Shown: in pieces, positions 24,182 to 32,961 of the stretch
How positions within the stretch are numbered: the stretch's first letter is position 1
Layout of the letters: every line of letters begins with the position of its first letter
Origin: Roseovarius sp. TE539
GTDB lineage: Bacteria; Pseudomonadota; Alphaproteobacteria; Rhodobacterales; Rhodobacteraceae
NCBI RefSeq assembly: GCF_003298505.1
Contig: NZ_QNGB01000002.1
Location: 124,001 to 188,000, forward strand
Length of the DNA stretch: 64,000 bases
Direction: 5' to 3'
Position numbers and translations under genes: made by a program
The notes under the pieces: model-generated
What the model saw: the letters and a program-made list of their open reading frames with translations, nothing else
Database searches by the model: none
What the model was told of the DNA's origin: nothing

Positions 24182-24966
24182 GCGCCGACGCCCGGTGGGC
24201 TGATCTGCTGCCGCGGCTGCTATCCGCGGCCGGCCTGATCGTGGTGGGCCTTGGCGCGGTATGGGCAGGGGGTCTGGTCTTCGCGGCGGCGCTTTGGGTG
24301 CTCGGCGGCCTGATGATTTGGGAACTGACACGCATGATCGCGCCCCATGCGCCCGCTGCGGCAACACGGCTTGGTGCGCTCGCGTCCGGCGTTCTGGCCG
24401 CGACATGGTTCCTGCCGGCCATCTTCCTCATTCCCATGGTTCTGGCCGTGGCACTTGTCGGTGCGGGGCAGCTGGGCCGGGAGCGTGCATGCTTCGTGGT
24501 CGGTGCCGCGGGCATCCTTCTGGCATGCCAGATGGCCGGGATGTTGCGGGTCGAAGGTGGTCTGGCACTGTTCCTTTGGCTGGTCGGCGTGGTCGTGATC
24601 TCGGACGTGGCGGGGTATTTCGCCGGGCGCATCATCGGAGGGCCGAAATTCTGGCCACGGATCAGCCCAAAGAAAACCTGGTCGGGGACCATAGCGGGCT
24701 GGATCGGCGCGTCGATTGTTGGCCTTGCATTTTCCGGACCTTCGGGACTTGGACAGGCTCTGGTTCCGCTTTCGGTTCTCGTCGCGCTTGCCGGACAGAT
24801 GGGCGATCTGTCCGAGAGCGCGCTGAAACGCCGCCTCGGCGTCAAGGACAGTTCGGGTCTGATCCCGGGGCACGGGGGGGTGCTGGACCGGTTCGATGCG
24901 ATGTTGGCGGCCGCGCTGCTTGGCGGTTTTCTGCATGTGGCCGGGCTTCTTCCGGGGGCGACATGA
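24178..24966 (+). CDS. cdsA: Phosphatidate cytidylyltransferase
   Basis: A 262-residue, multi-spanning inner-membrane enzyme that makes CDP-diacylglycerol from phosphatidate and CTP. The family signature near the C-terminus is present: SALKRRLGVKDSSGLIPGHGGVLDRFD in outline, with the SDVAGYFAGRIIGG and ISPKKTWSGT motifs before it. It overlaps uppS by four bases at its start and dxr by four at its end. Confidence 0.95.
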   Translation: MSADARWADLLPRLLSAAGLIVVGLGAVWAGGLVFAAALWVLGGLMIWELTRMIAPHAPAAATRLGALASGVLAATWFLPAIFLIPMVLAVALVGAGQLGRERACFVVGAAGILLACQMAGMLRVEGGLALFLWLVGVVVISDVAGYFAGRIIGGPKFWPRISPKKTWSGTIAGWIGASIVGLAFSGPSGLGQALVPLSVLVALAGQMGDLSESALKRRLGVKDSSGLIPGHGGVLDRFDAMLAAALLGGFLHVAGLLPGAT

Positions 24967-26135
24967 AACGGATCTCGATTCTCGGCTCGACGGGCTCCAT
25001 CGGGCAAAATGCGCTCGATCTTGTCAGGCAAGCACCCGGGCAATACCGAGTGGTTGCTTTGACAGGGGGGGACAACATTTACCGGCTTGCGTCGGACGCG
25101 CGCGAGTTCGGGGCGGAAATCGCGGTGACGGCTCATGAAAACCGCCTTGCGGAGCTGCGTGACGCCCTCGAGGGCAGCGGCATCGCGGCAGCCGCGGGGC
25201 GAAATGCACTGAACGAGGCGGCGGCGCGTCCTACAGATTGGGTTTTGTCCGCGATCGTCGGGGCCGCCGGACTAGAGCCGGGACTGGCCGCGCTCCGGGA
25301 CGGCGTGACACTGGCGCTTGCCAACAAGGAATCGCTGGTCTCGGCGGGGCCGCTCCTGATGAGTGCTGCCGCGCGCAGCGGGGCGCGGATACTGCCCGTG
25401 GACAGCGAGCATTCCGCGATCTTCCAGGCGCTTTCAGGCGAGAATACCGCCGCGGTCGAGCGGGTGATCATAACCGCCAGCGGTGGCGCATTCCGCGATT
25501 GGCCGTTGCAGGGACTGGCCGAGGCGACAGTGGCGGAAGCGTCGCGGCACCCGAACTGGACAATGGGGCAGCGGATAACGATAGACAGCGCTTCGATGTT
25601 CAACAAGGCACTGGAAGTTATTGAAGCAAGGGAATATTTCGGATTTCATCCGGACCAGATCGAGGTTCTGGTGCATCCGCAGTCACTTGTCCATGCACTG
25701 GTTGGTTTCAGGGATGGCGGGCTGATGGCCCATGTGGGGCCGCATGACATGCGGCATGCGATCGGATATGCGCTCAATTGGCCGGACCGGTTGGTGCTGC
25801 CGGTCGATCGTCTGGATCTGGCCGCGGCGGGGAGCCTCGAATTTTTTAACCCCGATAATGCGCGCTATCCGGCGCTCGGGCTTGCACGCCAGGTGATGGA
25901 GGTGCGCGGCCTGAGTGGCGCCGTGTTCAACGCCGCGAAGGAGCGTGCGCTCGATCATTTCATTGCCGGAAACCTGCGTTTCACTGACATGCACGGAGTT
26001 GTCGCGGGCACACTGGACCACTTGTCGTCAGAACCTGGTCTTATTGACGCCGAAATTACACTTGATAGCGTACATCGTCTGGACCATCTGGGACGTATTG
26101 CCGTCGATGATCTGGTCGGCAGGAAACCGGGATAG
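24963..26135 (+). CDS. dxr: 1-deoxy-D-xylulose 5-phosphate reductoisomerase
   Basis: A 390-residue MEP-pathway enzyme converting DXP to MEP with NADPH. The nucleotide-binding start is ILGSTGSIGQNALDL; catalytic-site segments are LANKESLVSAG, PVDSEHSAIFQ, ITASGGAFRD and HPNWTMGQRITIDSASMFNK in outline. It supplies isoprenoid precursors for the adjacent uppS product. The ATG overlaps the cdsA stop. Confidence 0.97.
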   Translation: MKRISILGSTGSIGQNALDLVRQAPGQYRVVALTGGDNIYRLASDAREFGAEIAVTAHENRLAELRDALEGSGIAAAAGRNALNEAAARPTDWVLSAIVGAAGLEPGLAALRDGVTLALANKESLVSAGPLLMSAAARSGARILPVDSEHSAIFQALSGENTAAVERVIITASGGAFRDWPLQGLAEATVAEASRHPNWTMGQRITIDSASMFNKALEVIEAREYFGFHPDQIEVLVHPQSLVHALVGFRDGGLMAHVGPHDMRHAIGYALNWPDRLVLPVDRLDLAAAGSLEFFNPDNARYPALGLARQVMEVRGLSGAVFNAAKERALDHFIAGNLRFTDMHGVVAGTLDHLSSEPGLIDAEITLDSVHRLDHLGRIAVDDLVGRKPG

Positions 26136-26144
26136 GTAGGGTCA

Positions 26145-27491
26145 GTGGATATTGCAGCGCTCATTCCGCAATTCGGAAATTTGTTCATGGTGCTTCTCGC
26201 CTTCGTTGTTGCGCTGTCGATCATCGTCGCAATCCACGAATACGGTCACTACATCGTCGGTCGATGGTGCGGGATCGAGGCGGATGTATTTTCCCTCGGG
26301 TTCGGCCCTGTCCTCTGGTCACGCCATGACAGGCGCGGCACCCGCTGGCAGGTCGCGGCTCTGCCCTTCGGCGGATATGTGAAATTCCGCGGCGACGCCG
26401 ATGCCTCGAGCGGGCAGGGCGACGCAACCCTCAAGGCAATGTCGGACGAGGAATTGCGGCACACGATGCACGGCGCCCCGCTTTGGGCACGCACGGCCAC
26501 CGTTTCGGCAGGTCCGCTGTTCAATTTCGTCCTGTCGGTGCTGGTGTTCGGAGCCGTCATGATGGCGCAGGGCAAGATGGCCGAACCGATCGCGATCGGG
26601 GAGGTCAAGCCGCTTCCGGGTGACGAGATCAACTTGCGCGCCGGTGACGAGCTTCTTTCGATCGCGGGCACTGCCCTGCCGGATCTTGATGAAACCGACG
26701 GGCTGGACGAATTCGTCAAGACCCTGCCGATCGCGCCGCGACTGGATTACGGCGTGCGCCGGGACGGGCGCGAGATGACGGTTTCCGGCCCGTATCCCCT
26801 GCCACCGCTGGTCACGCAGCTCGCGCCTCAATCGGCGGCCTATGAAGCCGGCATGCGGGTCGGCGACGTGATCATCGCCGTGGACGGAAGCCAGATAACG
26901 GCCTTTTCGGAACTCAAGGAAATCGTCGAAGGGTCCGGTGGCCGCGCCCTGGACCTGACAATCTGGAACCAGGGCGAGACCCGCCAGTTGACATTGCGAC
27001 CCAAGCGGGTGGACGAGCCTCAGCCCGATGGCGGGTTCCGCACAGCGTTGCGGATCGGCATTGCCGGTGGACTGGCATTTGAACCCGCCACCACGGCTCT
27101 TTCTCCTGTTGAGGCGCTTGCCGGCGGCGTCACACAGACCTGGCGCGTGATCACCAACTCCCTGTCGGGCCTGTTTCACATGATCACCGGAGCCATCAGC
27201 AGCTGCAACATGTCCGGGCCGATCGGAATCGCCGAGGTCTCGGGCGCGATGGCCAGCCAGGGCGTGGAGAGCTTTGTCTGGTTCGTCGCTGTTCTTTCGG
27301 CGGCAGTCGGCTTGCTCAACCTGTTTCCGATCCCGGTTCTGGATGGTGGGCACCTAGTGTTCTACGCCTTCGAAGCGGTGGCCGGACGCCCGCCAAGCGA
27401 CACAGCGCTCAAGATCATGATGACCGTCGGGCTGACACTCGTGCTGTCGCTCATGGCATTTGCCCTGGCCAACGACATTCTGTGCCCGTGA
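26145..27491 (+). CDS. rseP: Site-2 protease family RIP metalloprotease RseP
   Basis: A 448-residue intramembrane zinc protease. The active-site HEYGH (His31, Glu32, His35) lies in the first transmembrane helix, a PDZ region follows (LAPQSAAYEAGMRVGDVIIAV), and the third zinc ligand is in NLFPIPVLDGGHL near the end. It would cleave anti-sigma factors or remnant signal peptides. The start is GTG at 26145, nine bases after the dxr stop. Confidence 0.95.
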   Translation: MDIAALIPQFGNLFMVLLAFVVALSIIVAIHEYGHYIVGRWCGIEADVFSLGFGPVLWSRHDRRGTRWQVAALPFGGYVKFRGDADASSGQGDATLKAMSDEELRHTMHGAPLWARTATVSAGPLFNFVLSVLVFGAVMMAQGKMAEPIAIGEVKPLPGDEINLRAGDELLSIAGTALPDLDETDGLDEFVKTLPIAPRLDYGVRRDGREMTVSGPYPLPPLVTQLAPQSAAYEAGMRVGDVIIAVDGSQITAFSELKEIVEGSGGRALDLTIWNQGETRQLTLRPKRVDEPQPDGGFRTALRIGIAGGLAFEPATTALSPVEALAGGVTQTWRVITNSLSGLFHMITGAISSCNMSGPIGIAEVSGAMASQGVESFVWFVAVLSAAVGLLNLFPIPVLDGGHLVFYAFEAVAGRPPSDTALKIMMTVGLTLVLSLMAFALANDILCP

Positions 27492-27597
27492 CGTTCGTAC
27501 CCTGAGAGCGAATGGCCATCAATTCGCCGCAATTTGTGGCCAAACCGGCCATATTCGGCAGCCATGTTGCACGATAACGGAATCACGGAGGTGAGCC

Positions 27598-27723
27598 ATG
27601 CAACATATCATCGGCGGATATCGCGGCCTTAGTCTTTTGTTCAACCTGAACATGGACCTGATCGTCTATATTTCCACGATCGTGATTGCGTTGCTCGCAG
27701 GGGCATTCATCGGCTCCTTGTGA
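27598..27723 (+). CDS. Small single-pass membrane protein, 41 residues
   Basis: An ORF between rseP and bamA with a strong ribosome-binding site (GGAGGTGAGCC, seven bases from ATG). The product starts MQHIIGGYRGLSLLF and ends with a hydrophobic helix (LIVYISTIVIALLAGAFIGSL), so it should be a single-pass membrane peptide. Function is unknown. Its location in an envelope-biogenesis cluster suggests an inner-membrane role. It could also be a chance ORF, but the start signal and hydrophobic design argue for a real gene. Confidence 0.6.
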   Translation: MQHIIGGYRGLSLLFNLNMDLIVYISTIVIALLAGAFIGSL

Positions 27724-27826
27724 TCCGGTCTTTCGTCGTTGCAACACAGCGTGCGGAAACCGGCCCCGCGCCCCATTGGTATTTTGACAAGACCCGTCGG
27801 ACGGTTTACTGAATTCCCCTACTGGG

Positions 27827-30190
27827 ATGTCTGATCGGGTTACAGAAATGCATAATTATAAGCTGGGGCCGCACACACGGTCCGGGGGCGCAGTATCGAA
27901 ACCGGCAAAAGCGTTTTTCTTCTTTTTTTGCATGCTTTTGCTGTCCACTGTTATGTCTTTGCCAAACGCTGCCGAGGCGCAGACTTATCGTTTCACCTCC
28001 ATCACGGTTGCGGGAAATGAACGGGTCGAGCCGGGCACGATCCTGACCTACGCGGGAATCGAGCAAGGAGAGGCCGTCAGCGCCGGAGAGCTCAATGCCG
28101 CGTACCAGCGGATTCTCGGCAGCGGCCTGTTCGAAACCGTCGCAATCGAACCGGAGGGCAACCGGTTGCGGATCGTTGTGGACGAATACCCGACGATCAA
28201 CCGGATCGCTTTCGAGGGCAACAAGCGTCTCAAGGATGACGAGCTTGAGGGCTTCATCGAAAGCAGTCCGCGTCAGGTCTTCAGTCCTGACAAGGCCGAA
28301 CGCGATGCCGCCACCTTGTCGGAAGCGTATGTGCAGAACGGGCGCATCTCCGCGCGGGTCAACCCGCGCATCATCCGCCGCAGCGACAACCGCGTCGATC
28401 TTGTCTTCGAGATTTTCGAGGGCAAGAAGATCGAAGTGCAACGGATAGGGTTCGTCGGCAACCGCGCCTTTTCGGATCGGCGGCTTCGCCGGGTCCTGCA
28501 GAGCAAGCAGGCGGGCCTCCTTAGGGCGCTGATCGAGAAGGACACGTTCGTCGAGGACCGGATCGCCTTCGACAAGCAGGTTCTCACGGATTTCTACCAG
28601 TCCCGGGGGTATGTCGATTTCCGGGTCACCGGCGTCAATGCCGAGCTGGCGCGCGAGCGCGACGCCTATTTCGTCACCTTCAACATTCAGGAAGGCCAGC
28701 AATTCACTTTCGGTGATCTCACGACGACCAGCGAGATGTCGGGCGTTGAGTCCGAGCCGTATCATGACACGCTGAAGATCCGGAAAGGTGTGACCTATTC
28801 GCCGACCCTGGTCGAGAATGCCATCGCCCGGATGGAGCGCCTGGCGATACGGAATGGCCGTGATTTCCTGCGGGTCGAACCGCGCATCGACCGTGATGAC
28901 CGTGATCTGACCCTCAATGTCGATTTCGCGCTTACGCGTGGACCGCGCGTTTTCATCGAGCGCATAGATATCAAGGGCAATACCACGACACTGGATCGCG
29001 TGATCCGGCGGCAGTTCGACTCCGTGGAAGGCGATCCGTTCAATCCGCGCCAGATTCGCGCCGCTGCCGAGCGAATCCGCGCGCTCGATTATTTCCAGAC
29101 CGCGGAAGTGGACGCCCGCGAAGGATCACGGCCGGATCAAGTGGTCGTCGACGTCAATGTCGAGGAGAAATCGACCGGAAGCCTGTCTTTCGGGGCCAGC
29201 TTTTCTTCCAGCGTGGGCCTTGGCATCCAGCTGGGGTTCAAGGAACGCAACTTCCTTGGTCGCGGTCAGAAGCTGGCCGCGTCGATCGCAACCACCGACT
29301 CGGCGCTGAACTTCAATATCGACTTCACCGAACCGGCCTTCCTTGCGCGCGACGTGGCCTTCGGCCTGAATTTCGGCTACACGGAAACAGACAGTGATTT
29401 CAACAACTTCGACACGACACTGGGGCGTTTCCGGCCCAGCCTGACCTTCCCGGTCAGCGAGAATGGCCGTCTGTCCGTGCTCTACAGCGGTGCCTATGAG
29501 GAAATGAACGATTTCAATGGCCTCAGCGGCGTCCTGGCTGCGGAAACCGCGCAGGGTGATCGGATCTCTAGTGGCGTGGGATATCAATACACATATGACA
29601 CGCGCCGCACTGGCCTGAATCCGAATGCCGGCGTGCTGCTGTCTTTCGGCAACGAGATTTACGGTCTTGGCGGCGACAATGAATATCTCAAGACGTCGGC
29701 ACGCGCAGTCGCGCAGACCAAGGTGCTGAACGAGGAGGTGACTCTGCGCGCAAGCCTGGAGGGTGGGGCGCTGAACTTCAACAGCGGGCAGGAAAGCCGG
29801 GCGATTAACCGGTTCCAGAGCCAGATCATGCGCGGGTTCGAGCCCAACGGCATCGGTCCCACCGAAACCAACGCGGGCCTTGTCGAACATCTTGGCGGCA
29901 ATTTCTTCGCGGTCGCCAAGTTCGAGGCCGAATTCCCGCTGGGTCTTCCCGAGGAATACGGTATTTCCGGCGGCGCATTCTATGACGTTGGCTCGATCTG
30001 GGATGTCGACACCTCGAACGCCACCGGGACGATCGCATCCGAAGGCTTCAATGCGCGCCATGTCGTTGGTGTTTCATTGTTCTGGAAATCACCTTTCGGT
30101 CCGCTGCGGTTCAACTGGTCGGTGCCGGTGGTCGACGAACCGGGTGACGTGACGCAGAACTTCGATCTGACCGTCGCTTCGGATTTCTAG
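27827..30190 (+). CDS. bamA: Outer membrane protein assembly factor BamA
   Basis: A 787-residue outer-membrane insertase. A signal peptide (AFFFFFCMLLLSTVMSLPNAAEAQ) precedes five POTRA domains (about residues 50-430) and a C-terminal 16-strand barrel ending in Phe (LTVASDF). The L6-type motif is represented by MRGFEPNGIGP. Start is ATG 27827 or 27848; the later one gives a shorter pre-signal region. It is placed between rseP and skp-like, as in many Rhodobacterales. Confidence 0.95.
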   Translation: MSDRVTEMHNYKLGPHTRSGGAVSKPAKAFFFFFCMLLLSTVMSLPNAAEAQTYRFTSITVAGNERVEPGTILTYAGIEQGEAVSAGELNAAYQRILGSGLFETVAIEPEGNRLRIVVDEYPTINRIAFEGNKRLKDDELEGFIESSPRQVFSPDKAERDAATLSEAYVQNGRISARVNPRIIRRSDNRVDLVFEIFEGKKIEVQRIGFVGNRAFSDRRLRRVLQSKQAGLLRALIEKDTFVEDRIAFDKQVLTDFYQSRGYVDFRVTGVNAELARERDAYFVTFNIQEGQQFTFGDLTTTSEMSGVESEPYHDTLKIRKGVTYSPTLVENAIARMERLAIRNGRDFLRVEPRIDRDDRDLTLNVDFALTRGPRVFIERIDIKGNTTTLDRVIRRQFDSVEGDPFNPRQIRAAAERIRALDYFQTAEVDAREGSRPDQVVVDVNVEEKSTGSLSFGASFSSSVGLGIQLGFKERNFLGRGQKLAASIATTDSALNFNIDFTEPAFLARDVAFGLNFGYTETDSDFNNFDTTLGRFRPSLTFPVSENGRLSVLYSGAYEEMNDFNGLSGVLAAETAQGDRISSGVGYQYTYDTRRTGLNPNAGVLLSFGNEIYGLGGDNEYLKTSARAVAQTKVLNEEVTLRASLEGGALNFNSGQESRAINRFQSQIMRGFEPNGIGPTETNAGLVEHLGGNFFAVAKFEAEFPLGLPEEYGISGGAFYDVGSIWDVDTSNATGTIASEGFNARHVVGVSLFWKSPFGPLRFNWSVPVVDEPGDVTQNFDLTVASDF

Positions 30191-30192
30191 AA

Positions 30193-30801
30193 ATGGCATC
30201 ACTGGGGAGCAGCCTGCGGCTCGCCGTCCTGATTGTCGGCCTTCTGGCCTCACCGGCGACGTCCCAGAGTTTCGGCGTCGTCCAGAACGATGTCATCGTT
30301 CTGGACACTGACAGGCTTTTCAACGAGTCCCGGTTCGGTCAGCGCATGATTGCCGATTACCAGAGGCAGCGCGAGGCGTTGATCGCGCGCAACCGCGAGA
30401 TCGAGGAACAACTGAAGGCCGAGGAACAGGACCTTACAGAAAAGCGCGGGACAATGCCCGCCGACGAATTTCGCGATCTTGCGGATGCGTTCGACGAAAA
30501 GGTACAGGGCTTTCGGGAACGGGCCGAGCGCAAGGCGCGTGACCTTGAACGCCGTCGCGAGCGTGCTCCGGTGTCCTTCATGCGGACAATCGAACCGGTG
30601 CTTGTCGAGTTGATGCAGGATTCTGACAGCGACATCATACTCGAAAAACGGCAACTTCTCCTGGCGACCGATGTGATAGATGTGACCGATCTTGCAATCT
30701 CGCGCGTTGACGAGGCCCTTGGCGAGGGTCCGCCGGACGTGGGTGGAACTGCTGGCGGGCAGGCCCCGGAAGCCGGCGAAGAAAGCCCCGGAGAGAACTA
30801 G
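30193..30801 (+). CDS. skp: OmpH/Skp family periplasmic chaperone
   Basis: A 202-residue exported protein. The signal peptide ends near LLASPATSQ; the mature region opens VVQNDVIVLDTDRLFNESRFG and continues as a long charged coiled coil (about residues 50-125), as in Skp, which carries unfolded outer-membrane proteins to BamA. The C-terminus is a Gly/Pro/Glu-rich tail. It starts two bases after the bamA stop. In many proteobacteria lpxD follows, but here fabZ comes next. Confidence 0.85.
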   Translation: MASLGSSLRLAVLIVGLLASPATSQSFGVVQNDVIVLDTDRLFNESRFGQRMIADYQRQREALIARNREIEEQLKAEEQDLTEKRGTMPADEFRDLADAFDEKVQGFRERAERKARDLERRRERAPVSFMRTIEPVLVELMQDSDSDIILEKRQLLLATDVIDVTDLAISRVDEALGEGPPDVGGTAGGQAPEAGEESPGEN

Positions 30802-30870
30802 GCGCGCTTGCCCATCGAGGGCCGAGTTGCTAGGGATCAGCCCCACGGCGCTGGCGAAAGAGGACACCTG

Positions 30871-31335
30871 ATGAACGAACCGCTGAGAAGCGCGGATATC
30901 CACCTGATCCAAAGGCTGATCCCGCATCGCTACCCTTTCCTTCTTGTTGACCGGGTGGTGGATATCGACGGCCATCAATCGGCGCGCGGCATAAAGAATG
31001 TGACCATGAACGAGCCGCATTTTCAGGGGCATTTCCCGGGCAAACCGATCATGCCCGGGGTCACGATCGTGGAAGCGATGGCGCAGACAGCGGCAGTGAT
31101 GGTCGGCACCTCGCTGGGCATGGAGGACCGCAACATGCTGGTCTATTTCATGTCGATCGACAGATGCAAGTTTCGGCGCATGGTGATCCCGGGAGACGTG
31201 TTGGAAATGCAGCTGCGGACACTGCGCGGCAAACCCGGCGGCAAGGTCTGGAAGTTCGCCGGCATTGCCGAGGTCGAGGGAGAGATGGCAGCCGAAGCGG
31301 AATTCACCGCGATGATGGACCTGCCGGAAACCTGA
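30871..31335 (+). CDS. fabZ: 3-hydroxyacyl-[ACP] dehydratase FabZ
   Basis: A 154-residue hot-dog dehydratase of fatty acid synthesis. The catalytic His54 lies in [11 protein letters not shown] and Glu68 in [14 protein letters not shown] 30871 is chosen for family length and AGAGGA nine bases upstream; the frame opens earlier (30808). It overlaps lpxA by one base, linking hydroxyacyl-ACP supply to lipid A synthesis. Confidence 0.96.
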   Translation: MNEPLRSADIHLIQRLIPHRYPFLLVDRVVDIDGHQSARGIKNVTMNEPHFQGHFPGKPIMPGVTIVEAMAQTAAVMVGTSLGMEDRNMLVYFMSIDRCKFRRMVIPGDVLEMQLRTLRGKPGGKVWKFAGIAEVEGEMAAEAEFTAMMDLPET

Positions 31336-32150
31336 TGTCCACCATGTCCGGCAAAGAAACAGAAACCCGGGTGCACCCTTCTGCGGTCGTCGAAGACGGC
31401 GCGGAGCTTGGTGTCGGCTGTTGGATTGGCCCTTTCTGCCATATCGGTCCTGGCGTGAAGCTCGGGGATCATGTCGAGCTCAAGAGCCATGTTGTCATTT
31501 CCGGCCGAACCGAGATAGGTGCCGAGAGTGTGGTTTTTCCTTTCGCGTGTATTGGCGAGATCCCCCAGGATCTGAAATTCCGCGGGGAAGAGACGCGGCT
31601 CGAGATTGGTGCGCGGGCGCGCATCCGCGAACATGTGACGATGAACACCGGGACCGAAGGTGGCGGCGGTTTGACCCGCGTGGGGGATGACGGCCTCTTC
31701 ATGGCCGGATGCCATCTGGCCCATGACGTGCGGATCGGCGACCGCGTGATTATCGTGAACAATGCCGCGCTTGCCGGTCACTGCGTGCTTGAGGATGACG
31801 TGATCATCGGCGGCCTGTCGGGCGTGCATCAGTTTGTACGCATCGGACAGGGTGCCATAGTTGGCGCGGTCACCATGGTGACACATGATGTCATTCCATA
31901 TGGTCTGGTGCAGGCGCCACGAGGCGAGCTGGACGGTCTCAACCTTGTGGGGTTGAAACGCCGCGGTGTCGGCCGTTCGGACATCACCGCGCTGCGGGCC
32001 GCCTTCCAGATGCTCGCGCAGGGCGAGGGTGCGTTCCAGGACAGGGCGAAACGCCTGGGCGAAGAGACCGAGAGCGCGTATGTGCGCCAGATCGTCGAGT
32101 TCGTCACCGGGGCGAGCGACCGCTCGTTCCTGACCCCCGGAACGGATTGA
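31335..32150 (+). CDS. lpxA: UDP-N-acetylglucosamine acyltransferase LpxA
   Basis: A 271-residue left-handed beta-helix acyltransferase catalysing the first step of lipid A synthesis. Hexapeptide repeats run from about residue 10 to 190, with the catalytic His in the AGCHLAHDVRIGD region and GGLSGVHQFVRIGQGA further on. The start ATG overlaps the fabZ stop (TGATG). Confidence 0.96.
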   Translation: MSTMSGKETETRVHPSAVVEDGAELGVGCWIGPFCHIGPGVKLGDHVELKSHVVISGRTEIGAESVVFPFACIGEIPQDLKFRGEETRLEIGARARIREHVTMNTGTEGGGGLTRVGDDGLFMAGCHLAHDVRIGDRVIIVNNAALAGHCVLEDDVIIGGLSGVHQFVRIGQGAIVGAVTMVTHDVIPYGLVQAPRGELDGLNLVGLKRRGVGRSDITALRAAFQMLAQGEGAFQDRAKRLGEETESAYVRQIVEFVTGASDRSFLTPGTD

Positions 32151-32154
32151 GCGC

Positions 32155-32961
32155 ATGGCGGGCCGGCTTGGCATCGTTGCCTGTGGTGGCGGCCTTCCGG
32201 TGGCGATTGCGGCGGCGCATCCCGAAGCACTGCGGATCACGCTGGCGGGTGTTCCGCATGACCTGGGTGAACAGGTATGCGAACTGCACCTGGAGAAGCT
32301 GGGCGAGATCTTCGCGGCTTGCAGAAACGCGGGTGTGGATCGCGTGGTTCTGGCCGGTGCGTTGTCCCGGCCGGTCCTGGACCCTGAACAGTTCGACGAC
32401 ACGATGCGTCTGGAAGCGCCGCGGCTGATGGCCGCCATGAAAGAAGGCGACGACTGCCTTTTGCGGCAAGTGATAGATGTGTTCGAGAAGAACGGCTTTC
32501 AAATCGTCGGCGCCCATGAGCTTTTGCCGGAACTGACGGCGCCCGAAGGGCATCTGGCCGGGCCGCCGTTGACAGCGCAGGATCAGGCCGACGCGGCGCG
32601 GGCGATCGAAATCCTGATGGCGCTTGCAACCGTCGATGTGGGGCAGGGCTGTGCGGTGGCAGGTGGTCAGTGCCTGGGCATCGAAACCTTGCAGGGCACG
32701 AATGAGACATTGCGCTTTGCGAGTCGCACACCAAGCGACCTACGCAGGGGGTTCAAGGGCGTGTATGTCAAGGCTGCGAAACGCCAACAGGATCTGAGGG
32801 TCGACATGCCGGTTGTCGGGCCCGAGACGATTGCGGAAGTTGCGGCCGCGGGGCTGTCCGGTTTGGTGATCGAAGCCGGGCGCGTGATGGTGCTTGACCG
32901 CAAGAAGACCTTGCAAACCGCGGAAAATGAGGGAATTTTTCTTTCATCAAGAGGTCTGTGA
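32155..32961 (+). CDS. lpxI: UDP-2,3-diacylglucosamine diphosphatase LpxI
   Basis: A 268-residue LpxI (formerly DUF1009) enzyme, the alphaproteobacterial alternative to LpxH that makes lipid X from UDP-2,3-diacylglucosamine. Segments typical of the family are LGIVACGGGLPV, DRVVLAGALSRP and GQCLGIETLQGTNETL. It is between lpxA and lpxB, and its stop overlaps the lpxB start. Confidence 0.93.
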   Translation: MAGRLGIVACGGGLPVAIAAAHPEALRITLAGVPHDLGEQVCELHLEKLGEIFAACRNAGVDRVVLAGALSRPVLDPEQFDDTMRLEAPRLMAAMKEGDDCLLRQVIDVFEKNGFQIVGAHELLPELTAPEGHLAGPPLTAQDQADAARAIEILMALATVDVGQGCAVAGGQCLGIETLQGTNETLRFASRTPSDLRRGFKGVYVKAAKRQQDLRVDMPVVGPETIAEVAAAGLSGLVIEAGRVMVLDRKKTLQTAENEGIFLSSRGL

